Part shown: piece by piece, positions 8,627 to 15,922 of the stretch | Layout: each line of letters starts with the position of its first letter | Numbering within the stretch: the first letter of the stretch is position 1 | Source: Devosia crocina | Lineage (GTDB): Bacteria; Pseudomonadota; Alphaproteobacteria; Rhizobiales; Devosiaceae | Assembly (NCBI RefSeq): GCF_900116545.1 | Contig: NZ_FPCK01000001.1 | Span: 372,001-436,000, forward strand | Direction of reading: 5' to 3' | Length of the DNA stretch: 64,000 nt | Program-made: the position numbers and the translations under genes | The notes under the pieces: generated by a model | Seen by the model: the letters and a program-made list of their open reading frames with translations, nothing else | Told to the model about the DNA's origin: nothing | Database searches by the model: none

Positions 8627-9183
8627 GATCCGGCCCCCGCTGCCATGCGGGCAATCGGCTCACTTGCCTTGGAGACAACTATGCGCGCCGGCACGCCCGC
8701 CATGGTGGCGCCAGCGGGAACGTCCCGGGTGACAACGGCGCCGGCACCGATCATGGCATTCTCCCCAATGGTCAGGCCCGGCAATATGGTAACATTGCTG
8801 CCGATCGACGCGCCTTTGCACACCCGCGTCGGCTCCAGCGTCCAGTCCTCGGCACTTTGCATCTGGCCGTCTGCTGTCTGGGCGCGCGGATAGCGGTCAT
8901 TGGTGAACATCACGCCATGGCCGAGGAAGACGCCATTCTCGATCTCCACGCCCTCGCAGATGAAACAATGGCTCGAAATCTTGCACCCTTCGCCGATGGT
9001 CACGCCGCGCTGGATCTCGACGAAGGTGCCGATGCGTGTTCCCTCTCCAATGGTGCAGCCATAAAGATTGATCAGGTCCGGATGGTAAAGCACCACATCC
9101 TTTCCCAAGACGACGTCCTTGATCATCGCTCGCGCCCTCAGAGCCTGGTTGTTCTCGGGCAGAGGGTTGGGTGACCTTGCCAT
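8623..9183 (-). CDS. Left-handed beta-helix N-acetyltransferase, WbpD-like
   Basis: A hexapeptide-repeat acetyltransferase. KISSHCFICEGVEIENGVFLG and VMFTNDRYPRA closely resemble the WbpD/WlbB family, which acetylates the 3-amino group of UDP-3-amino-2-acetamido-glucuronic acid. The cap IIGAG-like AMIGAGAVVTRDVPAGATMAGVPARIV closes the helix. Start is uncertain: ATG at 9183 has no ribosome-binding site. An internal ATG at 9126, 19 codons downstream, has GAGGG about nine bases before it and matches where the beta-helix begins. It is the first gene of the minus-strand unit that continues to the glycosyltransferases, and it diverges from the gene at 9340. Confidence 0.86.
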   Translation of the reverse strand: MARSPNPLPENNQALRARAMIKDVVLGKDVVLYHPDLINLYGCTIGEGTRIGTFVEIQRGVTIGEGCKISSHCFICEGVEIENGVFLGHGVMFTNDRYPRAQTADGQMQSAEDWTLEPTRVCKGASIGSNVTILPGLTIGENAMIGAGAVVTRDVPAGATMAGVPARIVVSKASEPIARMAAGAGS

Positions 9184-9339
9184 GACCAAAGACTAGTGGG
9201 CGCCGGGATGCTTGTTGTTAGCCCTGATGGCCTAGACGGTTTGGGCAATGGAGAATCGGCCGAGTGCGCGAGAGTTTTGGAGGAACCTGGTCAGTCTGTG
9301 CGCCTGTGACCGGGAGGCGAGATCGGACCGAGCACGACC

Positions 9340-10278
9340 ATGGCCTCTGCAGCCCTCAAGCTAGACAACAGCGAAATCTTTCAGCGTGATGGGGCGCTCG
9401 AGACGGGCGCGGCTAGGTCGCCTGCCGTATCTGTCTCGCCGATATCGGGAGACGATCTCGAAGCGGTTGGACTATTTCTCCATCAGAATTTGAACGGCCG
9501 TATTGCTGCGCGGAGTTGGGCGGAGATGATCGTGCCCAGTTGGCAGGCAGAGCATCCCAATCACGGCTTCATGCTGCGCCAGGGAACCGATATCGTGGGC
9601 GTTCAGCTCGCGTTCTACTCGCTTCGCGCCAGCCAGGATGGTCCGCTCCGATTCTGCAACATCGCTGCCTTCTGCGTGCTGCCAGAGTACCGGATCCATA
9701 GCCTACGGCTCTTGAAAGCGATCCTGGCGCAGCCGGGCTATATCTTTACGGATCTGTCCCCGAGCGGGAATGTTCGGCCCATCAATCTGCGCCTCGGGTT
9801 CCAGATGCTCGACACTGCGACGGCACTTGTGCCGAACCCTGCTTGGTTGCTCGTCCCGGCTAGCGGGCGCCTCGTCACCGACCCCGCCGAGATCGCCATT
9901 CATCTGACGGGTGCGGATCTGCGTATCTTCAATGATCATCTCTCTGCGCAGGCCGTCCGACACGCGCTGCTGCTGCTGGGGGATCGCTATTGCTACGTCG
10001 TCTATAGGCGCGATCGGCGCAAGAACCTGCCGCTCTTTGCCACGCTTCTCTATGTCAGCGATCCCGCGCTCTTTGAGCGTTGCCGTTCACAGCTCTTCCG
10101 CCACCTGTTTGTGCGCCACGGAATCGTCTTTACCCTCATGGAGATGCGGCTCGTGCGCACCAGGCCGCGTCTATCAAGGCTCTTGCCTGGCCACAGGCCC
10201 AAGATGTTCCGCAGCGACGATGCTGAGCCCGCGGCAATCGACTATCTTTACAGCGAGCTTACCTGCGTCGCCTGGTAG
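9340..10278 (+). CDS. Putative GNAT-like acyltransferase, function unknown
   Basis: A 312-residue soluble protein. Residues about 30-165 look like a GNAT fold: an acidic helix (ISGDDLEAVGLFL), FMLRQGTDIVGVQLAFYS as the central strands, and FCNIAAFCVLPEYRIHSLRLLKAIL as the cofactor-binding strand and helix. The canonical R/Q-x-x-G-x-G/A is degenerate (YRIHSL), so acyl-CoA binding is not assured. The C-terminal half has no recognisable motif. It sits alone between the divergent polysaccharide unit and a LuxR regulator. Its position suggests a part in polysaccharide modification or regulation, but that is a guess. Confidence 0.6.
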   Translation: MASAALKLDNSEIFQRDGALETGAARSPAVSVSPISGDDLEAVGLFLHQNLNGRIAARSWAEMIVPSWQAEHPNHGFMLRQGTDIVGVQLAFYSLRASQDGPLRFCNIAAFCVLPEYRIHSLRLLKAILAQPGYIFTDLSPSGNVRPINLRLGFQMLDTATALVPNPAWLLVPASGRLVTDPAEIAIHLTGADLRIFNDHLSAQAVRHALLLLGDRYCYVVYRRDRRKNLPLFATLLYVSDPALFERCRSQLFRHLFVRHGIVFTLMEMRLVRTRPRLSRLLPGHRPKMFRSDDAEPAAIDYLYSELTCVAW

Positions 10279-10443
10279 CCCAAGGAAGGTGCGCCGGTTC
10301 TACCACTTTCGCCGTACGCCGCATGGCCTGCGGTCTAGGCCCTAAGCCCATTTAGCTACATCTAGACCTCACCCTCCGGTCAATTGCTGATCATCCCGTG
10401 CTGCCGCTAGCCTTGGTGGCAGCAATGAGGGGATTTCAAGCAA

Positions 10444-11193
10444 ATGACCTATATGGATATGCTCACGGGACGTGTTCTGCCAGGCCGCCGGGGGGAAGAA
10501 CGGATGCGGACCATTGTTTTCGTTGTGCCTCCGGGCAGTGTTTCCCCCGCGCTCAAGCAAGCCGCCGAGGAAGCCTTTCCCTGGACGGTGATCGAGGAAG
10601 TTTCCCAGGTCGATCAGGCGATCCGGATCTTCCCAAGCACGGTCTCGCTCTTGATCTTGCATCCCGATTTGATTGCCGATGCCGAGCGCAGCTCCGCCGA
10701 TCTTTTCCGCTATCATCCGCTGGCGCTGACCGCTGTGCTTCACGACGATATGATGGACGAGAGGGAACTGGCGCTCCGGCTTGCAACCTCGCAGATCATC
10801 CGCAGCATCTTGCCCATTCAGGTGCGCCACGATATCTCGCTTTCCATTCTGGGTCTGCTGTTGCAAGGTATCGAATATTGCCCGAGACGCCTTCTCGGTG
10901 CAGCCATGGAGCACGTCTCGGACACCCCACCGGCCGCGCGTGAACCCGAGGAAGCCCAGCCGATCGCCATGCCGCTGCGGGTCCTGACCAAACGCGAAAT
11001 GCAGGTGCTCGAAATGGTGCAACGGGGCCTACAGAACAAGTCGATCGCCAATGACCTCAATCTTTCCCGGCATACGGTGAAGATCCATCTGCACAATATC
11101 ATCAGCAAGCTCGGCGCCCGAAACCGCACCGAGGCAGCAGCCTTTTATCGCGATGCCGTTCCTGCCGGCGCCAGTCTGCGCGCTGCCGGATAG
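10444..11193 (+). CDS. LuxR/FixJ-type transcriptional regulator
   Basis: A 249-residue protein ending in a LuxR-type helix-turn-helix (about 178-237: LTKREMQVLEMVQRG, NKSIANDLNLSRHTVKIHLHNI). Residues 22-130 look like a degenerate receiver domain: the strands are there, but no phospho-acceptor aspartate with the usual DxxxP context is evident, so it may act without phosphorylation. Twelve bases separate it from rfbD, so the three plus-strand genes may form one unit. It is a reasonable candidate for controlling the surrounding polysaccharide genes. ATG 10444 follows GAGGGG at a long spacing. An alternative ATG at 10504 has GGGGGGAAG closer by. Confidence 0.82.
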   Translation: MTYMDMLTGRVLPGRRGEERMRTIVFVVPPGSVSPALKQAAEEAFPWTVIEEVSQVDQAIRIFPSTVSLLILHPDLIADAERSSADLFRYHPLALTAVLHDDMMDERELALRLATSQIIRSILPIQVRHDISLSILGLLLQGIEYCPRRLLGAAMEHVSDTPPAAREPEEAQPIAMPLRVLTKREMQVLEMVQRGLQNKSIANDLNLSRHTVKIHLHNIISKLGARNRTEAAAFYRDAVPAGASLRAAG

Positions 11194-11205
11194 CGGGGAC
11201 ATATC

Positions 11206-12129
11206 ATGCGTGTTCTCGTTCTCGGCGCCAAGGGGCAGGTGGGGTCGGCATTGATGGCAAGGCTGCCCCGCCGCTGGCCGGTCACAGGCCTGACCCGAAA
11301 AGATGTAGACCTGCTCGTCCCCGGGGATGTGGCCGCTGCGATCGAGACGGCGCAACCCGATGTCGTGATAAACGCCGCGGCCTGGACTGCCGTGGACCGC
11401 GCCGAAACGGAAGCAACCAGTGCCCATAGGGTCAACACAGACGCCGTGCGGGAGATTGCCGAGACGAGCGTTCCCTTGGTTGTCTCCTATTCGACCGACT
11501 ATGTCTTCGATGGGCATAAGGAGAGCGCATATAAGGAAACCGACATGCCTGCGCCTCTCAATGTCTATGGGATGAGCAAGCTTGGCGGGGAGCGGGCCAT
11601 CGCAAGGCGCAAGGGCGAGCACCTGATCTTTCGCACAAGCTGGGTGCACGCACCCGCGCACGTCAATTTCGTGTCCACCATGCTGCGCCTCCTGGCCGAG
11701 CGGTCGCGCTTGTCCGTAGTCAACGATCAGGTTGGAGCCCCGACGAGCGCCGCGCTGATTGCCGATAGCACGGTGCTTGCGCTCAATCGCATCGAGGACG
11801 GCGAGCCTCTCGCTTCCGGCATCTACAACTTGACTGCGTCGGGCGGGTGCAGCTGGTACGACTATGCGCGGTTCATTCACGAGACTGCACGGGAACAAGG
11901 GCAAACCCTCGACTGCGCTCTGGAGCCGATCGCTGCAGCCGATTATGGGCAGGCTGCGCTTCGTCCGCGCAATTCGCGCCTCGACACAAAGAAACTCCAA
12001 CGCGCCCTCGATGTTCGATTTCCCCCCTGGCAGGAAGGCGTGCGCGACACGATCCTCAAGAGTATGGAATCCGCGAACGGTCAGCCGAGCAGGAGTGAGA
12101 GTGATGCGGTCGACGCGCTGTCACCCTGA
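11206..12129 (+). CDS. rfbD: dTDP-4-dehydrorhamnose reductase
   Basis: A 307-residue SDR. The N-terminal LVLGAKGQVGSAL binds NADPH, YSTDYVFDG (about 95-103) and YGMSKLGGE (Y121, K125) are the family signatures, and VVNDQVGAPTSA is near 180. The enzyme reduces dTDP-4-keto-L-rhamnose to dTDP-L-rhamnose, the last step of rhamnose donor synthesis. rfbC follows with a 26-base overlap. The first two genes of the pathway (rfbA, rfbB) are not in this window, so they must lie elsewhere or in the flank. Confidence 0.93.
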   Translation: MRVLVLGAKGQVGSALMARLPRRWPVTGLTRKDVDLLVPGDVAAAIETAQPDVVINAAAWTAVDRAETEATSAHRVNTDAVREIAETSVPLVVSYSTDYVFDGHKESAYKETDMPAPLNVYGMSKLGGERAIARRKGEHLIFRTSWVHAPAHVNFVSTMLRLLAERSRLSVVNDQVGAPTSAALIADSTVLALNRIEDGEPLASGIYNLTASGGCSWYDYARFIHETAREQGQTLDCALEPIAAADYGQAALRPRNSRLDTKKLQRALDVRFPPWQEGVRDTILKSMESANGQPSRSESDAVDALSP

Positions 12130-12670
12130 TGGCCTCATGTTGTTCGAGCCTACGGTGCATGAAGACGATCGCGGCGCGTTCTTCGAGAGCTTCAATGCCC
12201 TCGCATTTGCTGAAGCGACAGGAACTTCGGCCTATTTCGCCCAGGATAATCAATCCATCAGCAGCGCCGGCGTCGTGCGGGGGCTGCACTACCAGCTGCC
12301 GCCCTATGCGCAGGGCAAGCTGGTCCGGGTAAGCGCCGGCCGCGTCTTTGATGTGGCGGTTGACCTTCGCGATGGGTCCGACACATTCGGGCGCTGGTTC
12401 GGTGTAGAGCTCAGTGCCGTCAACCATCTTCAACTATGGATCCCGCCCGGTTTCGCCCATGGCTTTCTGGCCCTCGAGGATGGATCCGAAGTGCTCTACA
12501 AAACCACCGAGTTCTGGCACAGGGAAAGCGAGCGAGCCTTGAGGTGGGACGATCCGGATATCGGCATCGCCTGGCCAGCCGAAGGCCTCAGGATCATTAT
12601 CTCCGACAAGGATGCTCTTGCGCCAGGCTTCGCTGAACTGACCAACTCCGCGCCGGCCCGGCTGGCCTGA
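12104..12670 (+). CDS. rfbC: dTDP-4-dehydrorhamnose 3,5-epimerase
   Basis: A 188-residue cupin epimerase that converts dTDP-4-keto-6-deoxyglucose to its L-rhamno form. SISSAGVVRGLHYQLPP contains the catalytic base H62. WIPPGFAHGFLALEDGSEVLYKTT contains the catalytic tyrosine Y132. The frame is open far upstream. I start it at ATG 12104 because AGGAG lies eight bases before it and the length matches the family. It overlaps the end of rfbD in another frame. It converges on the UDP-sugar dehydrogenase with only 3 bases between the stops, leaving no room for a terminator. Confidence 0.94.
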   Translation: MRSTRCHPDGLMLFEPTVHEDDRGAFFESFNALAFAEATGTSAYFAQDNQSISSAGVVRGLHYQLPPYAQGKLVRVSAGRVFDVAVDLRDGSDTFGRWFGVELSAVNHLQLWIPPGFAHGFLALEDGSEVLYKTTEFWHRESERALRWDDPDIGIAWPAEGLRIIISDKDALAPGFAELTNSAPARLA

Positions 12671-12673
12671 AAG

Positions 12674-14050
12674 CTAGGTCATCCCGGCCACATGTCTGAT
12701 GATCTGCGGCTCAGCATAGACTGCCCGCCGGCCAACGCTGAAATAGGTCCAGCCGTCTTCAACAAGCCGCTGTGGCGTAAAGACGTTACGCCCATCGAAG
12801 ATCAGCCTGAACCGCAGCCGTTCACCCATTTCGGCAAAGTCCGGGGCGCGGAACTGGGCCCATTCGGTGCAGAGCACCAGCGCGTCCGCCCCGTCCAGCG
12901 CGCCATACTTGCTGTCGCAAAGAACCAGATCCTCGCGTTCGCCATAGATCCGGCGCGCTTCGGACATGGCAACGGGATCGAAGGTCCTGATGCGTGCACC
13001 CACTGCCCAGAGCGCTTCGATCAGAACGCGACTGGGTGCTTCGCGCATGTCGTTCGTGCCAGGCTTGAAGGCCAGGCCCCAAAGCGCGAACGTCCGCCCC
13101 CGAAGGTTTTCAGCGCCGCCGAAGTGACTTGCGATCTGGGTGAAGAGCCGCTGCTTTTGCCGCTCGTTGACCTCATGCACCGCTTCGATCAGCGGAGCCT
13201 CGTAGCCAAGGTCTTCGGCAGTGTGCTTGAGCGCCTGAACGTCTTTGGGGAAACACGATCCGCCATAGCCGATGCCGGGATAGATGAATTGATGCCCGAT
13301 GCGGGAATCTGCGCCGATGCCTTTGCGCACCTGTTCGATATCGGCCCCGAGCCGCTCGGCAAGATTGGCCATCTCGTTGATGAAACTGACTTTGGTCGCA
13401 AGCATGGCATTGGCGGCATACTTAGTCAGCTCGGCGGATCGAGGATCCATATAGAGCATGCGGTCCTGGCTGCGGTTGAAAGGTTCATAGAGTTGCTTCA
13501 TGACCTCACAGGCCTGGGAACTGGATGCGCCGACGACGATCCGGTCAGGCTTGAGAAAATCGGAAACGGCCGCGCCTTCCTTGAGAAATTCGGGATTGGA
13601 AACGACATCGAACCCCAAGCCCGATCGGCGGCTCGACAGAACGCGTGCGATCGTTTCGCGCACCTTTTCAGCGGTACCCACGGGAACGGTGGATTTGACG
13701 ACGATCAACCGCGGCGCCTCCATGAGCCGCCCGATCTCCTCTGCCGCGGCGAGCACATGACGCAGATCGGCGGCGCCGGTCTCATCAGGCGGTGTGCCGA
13801 CCGCAATGAATAGAACTTCGCCATGGCGGACGGCTTGCGCCGTATCGGTGGTGAAAGACAGGCTGCCCATCCGCACCGTGCGCTCGACGATGTTATCGAG
13901 GCCTGTTTCATAGACCGGCAACTCGCCCCGCTGCATGCGTTCGATCTTGCCCGCATCGATGTCGAGACACACGACCTCATGGCCCACATCGGCAAGGCAG
14001 GCGCCAGTGACAAGCCCTACATAGCCGGTTCCGAATAGCGAGAGTTTCAT
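12674..14050 (-). CDS. UDP-glucose/UDP-GlcNAc 6-dehydrogenase family
   Basis: A 458-residue nucleotide-sugar dehydrogenase. It has the NAD motif FGTGYVGLVTG at the N-terminus, VKSTVPVGTA (about 118-126), FLKEGAAVSDFLKPDR (about 155-170) and the catalytic cysteine C266 in GYGGSCFPKD. It oxidises the C6 hydroxyl of a UDP-hexose to the uronic acid in two steps. The best overall resemblance is to UDP-glucose 6-dehydrogenase (Ugd/TuaD). Given the WbpB/E/D-like genes, a UDP-GlcNAc substrate cannot be ruled out by eye. GGAG precedes the ATG. It is transcribed towards rfbC. Confidence 0.92.
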   Translation of the reverse strand: MKLSLFGTGYVGLVTGACLADVGHEVVCLDIDAGKIERMQRGELPVYETGLDNIVERTVRMGSLSFTTDTAQAVRHGEVLFIAVGTPPDETGAADLRHVLAAAEEIGRLMEAPRLIVVKSTVPVGTAEKVRETIARVLSSRRSGLGFDVVSNPEFLKEGAAVSDFLKPDRIVVGASSSQACEVMKQLYEPFNRSQDRMLYMDPRSAELTKYAANAMLATKVSFINEMANLAERLGADIEQVRKGIGADSRIGHQFIYPGIGYGGSCFPKDVQALKHTAEDLGYEAPLIEAVHEVNERQKQRLFTQIASHFGGAENLRGRTFALWGLAFKPGTNDMREAPSRVLIEALWAVGARIRTFDPVAMSEARRIYGEREDLVLCDSKYGALDGADALVLCTEWAQFRAPDFAEMGERLRFRLIFDGRNVFTPQRLVEDGWTYFSVGRRAVYAEPQIIRHVAGMT

Positions 14051-14277
14051 AGCTGCACTCCGGTGTGCCGCGGAGCCGCGCTCCTCGATCAGGTGGAATA
14101 TAGCCCGCTTCGCTGTCGGGCCTGACTAGCTCCGAACGCCTATGCCAGCCTCAGATGGCCTCGCAGCTGTACCCTGCGACAACGGCGCACCCAAATTTTT
14201 AGTGATCAGCCTCTGGGCAACGATCAGCGCTCATCTCGACTTTGCTCACATCCGACAAGTTCAGACTGGAGTTTGCC

Positions 14278-15501
14278 ATGACGCTAACCTCACGCCTCCT
14301 CGCCGGCACAATGCTGTCCGCTGTGTTGATGTCCGCGCCTGCCTTGGCGCAGGGAGAGCCGGTGCCGACCGCAGCGCCCAATGCGCCCGATCAGAGCCCC
14401 GCCTTTCCCGAACAGAAGAATGCGCCGCAGCCCGAGACACTGGCCGAAGTGGAGCAGGAGGTCATCGCCGAGGGACTGCCGCAGCTCTGGGCCATGGAGT
14501 TCCTTCCGGATGGCCGCATGCTCGTGACTGCCAAGGAAGGCGCGCTGCATATTGTGACCCCGGAAGGGGAGGCGAGCGAACCCATCGCCGGCGTGCCGGA
14601 GGTCGACGCACGTGGGCAGGGCGGTCTCTTGGATGTTGCGCTTGCAGCTGATTTCGAAAGCTCGAACCGCATCTTCATGTCCTTCGCGGAACCGCGCGAG
14701 GACGGCAATGGCACCGCCGTGGCAGCAGCAACGCTGGTGCTTGATGACAGTGGCGGTGCAACGCTCGAAGATGTCGAAGTGATCTTCCGTCAGCAGCCGA
14801 GCTATGATGGGGACAAGCATTTCGGCTCACGCATCGTGCCGACAGAGGATGGCCATCTCTATGTGACGGTGGGCGAGCGTTCAGACCAGCCGGTGCGAAC
14901 CCAGGCACAGGAGCTCGCTAGCGGGCTGGGCAAGATCTTCCGGATCGATTCCGAGGGCAATGCTGCCGCAGACAATCCGTTTGTCGACACTGAGGGTGCT
15001 TTGCCTGAAATCTGGAGCCTCGGCCACCGCAATACGCAGTCGGCCACGCTTGATGGCCAAGGCCGGCTCTGGATCGTCGAACATGGCGCTGCCGGCGGCG
15101 ACGAGGTCAACCTGCCTGAAGCTGGGCTCAACTACGGCTGGCCCGATGTAGCCTATGGTGTCGAATATAGCGGCGACCAGATCGGCGAAGGTATTACGGC
15201 CAATGCCGAGACCCAGCAGCCCGTCTATTATTGGGACCCGGTCGTCGCACCATCGGGCATGGCTTACTACGAGGGCACTGAATTCCCAGGCTGGGAAGGT
15301 GCGTTTCTCGTCGGTGGTCTTGTGACCCAGGATGTCGTCGTGCTCCACATCGACAACGACCTCGTGGCCTTTGAGGAGCGGGTGCCCGTTGGCGCACGTG
15401 TGCGCGACGTACGTGTCGGACCGGACGGTGCCGTTTATGCCGTCACCGAGGACCCAGAGGCCGGCACATCCACCATCGTGCGGATGACCCAGGCTAGCTA
15501 A
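14278..15501 (+). CDS. Periplasmic PQQ-type soluble aldose sugar dehydrogenase
   Basis: A 407-residue exported protein. The signal peptide MTLTSRLLAGTMLSAVLMSA ends with ALAQ. The mature part is a six-bladed beta-propeller of the soluble glucose/aldose sugar dehydrogenase family: LPQLWAMEFLPDGRMLVTAKEG, GGLLDVAL, GERSDQ, WSLGHRNTQS with the family histidine, WIVEHGAAGGDE and GLNYGWP. Such enzymes oxidise aldoses with PQQ in the periplasm. ATG 14278 is preferred over an upstream in-frame start because it has GGAG before it and places the signal peptide at the terminus. A strong terminator follows directly. A distant paralogue fused to another domain is at 60111-61892. Confidence 0.88.
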   Translation: MTLTSRLLAGTMLSAVLMSAPALAQGEPVPTAAPNAPDQSPAFPEQKNAPQPETLAEVEQEVIAEGLPQLWAMEFLPDGRMLVTAKEGALHIVTPEGEASEPIAGVPEVDARGQGGLLDVALAADFESSNRIFMSFAEPREDGNGTAVAAATLVLDDSGGATLEDVEVIFRQQPSYDGDKHFGSRIVPTEDGHLYVTVGERSDQPVRTQAQELASGLGKIFRIDSEGNAAADNPFVDTEGALPEIWSLGHRNTQSATLDGQGRLWIVEHGAAGGDEVNLPEAGLNYGWPDVAYGVEYSGDQIGEGITANAETQQPVYYWDPVVAPSGMAYYEGTEFPGWEGAFLVGGLVTQDVVVLHIDNDLVAFEERVPVGARVRDVRVGPDGAVYAVTEDPEAGTSTIVRMTQAS

Positions 15502-15508
15502 AAAGAAA

Positions 15509-15536
15509 GGGGCTCCTGTATGGGAGCCCCTTTTTT
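15509..15536. terminator. Bidirectional rho-independent terminator
   Basis: GGGGCTCC (15509-15516) pairs with GGAGCCCC (15523-15530) over a six-base loop. TTTTTT follows on the plus strand, and TTTCTTTTT follows on the minus strand. It ends the sugar dehydrogenase gene and, from the other side, the TAXI-TRAP operon, whose last stop codon is at 15536. Confidence 0.92.
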
Positions 15537-15922
15537 CAGGAGCTTGGTTTGCCGGAAACGCATTGGTCCGCCGCCCAGAGCGTAATCGGATCGCCCGGTT
15601 CTGCCCCGAGTTCAAGGCAGCGCTCGCCGGTACAGAGGCGCCATGCTGATACCGTCGCTCCGGACGCTGCAAGCTGGAGCGAAGACAGCGGCGGTAGTGC
15701 AGGCCGGAAGACCCACGCACCCTCAACACGAACTGCGTTTTCGGGCAGATCGATGCCCGCGCCGGCGCCCTCGACACTTGCTTGGACAAGTTGCAGTGCA
15801 TTGTTATCGATGCGCCAGTGTTCTGCCCAGGTGGTCTTTTCGACAGAGTGGGTCCAGGTGAGGCTGAACGCTGTCGCCGCGAGAGCAAGAATATTACCAC
15901 CCGCGGCAATGCAAAGGCTCAT
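15536..15922 (-). CDS. DUF1850 protein of TAXI-TRAP operon
   Basis: A small protein of 128 residues. The hydrophobic N-terminus (ILALAATAFSLTWTHSVEK) is probably a signal peptide or anchor, and the motif WTHSVEKTTWAEHWRI is typical of DUF1850. Proteins of this family regularly accompany TAXI-type TRAP transporters. Their role is not known; an accessory function in the periplasm or membrane is assumed. Its start overlaps the permease stop by 4 bases (15919-15922), so it belongs to the same transcript, which ends at the terminator just beyond its stop. Confidence 0.82.
   Translation of the reverse strand: MSLCIAAGGNILALAATAFSLTWTHSVEKTTWAEHWRIDNNALQLVQASVEGAGAGIDLPENAVRVEGAWVFRPALPPLSSLQLAASGATVSAWRLCTGERCLELGAEPGDPITLWAADQCVSGKPSS

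Noticed and set aside
12692-13813. 373-codon plus-strand frame opposite the UDP-sugar dehydrogenase
   Set aside because: It mirrors the codons of a well-conserved gene with an intact catalytic cysteine, and it has no motif of its own.
15794-15808. Third copy of TTATCGAT near 15802
   Set aside because: Only a half of the palindrome, and it lies inside the DUF1850 coding region.
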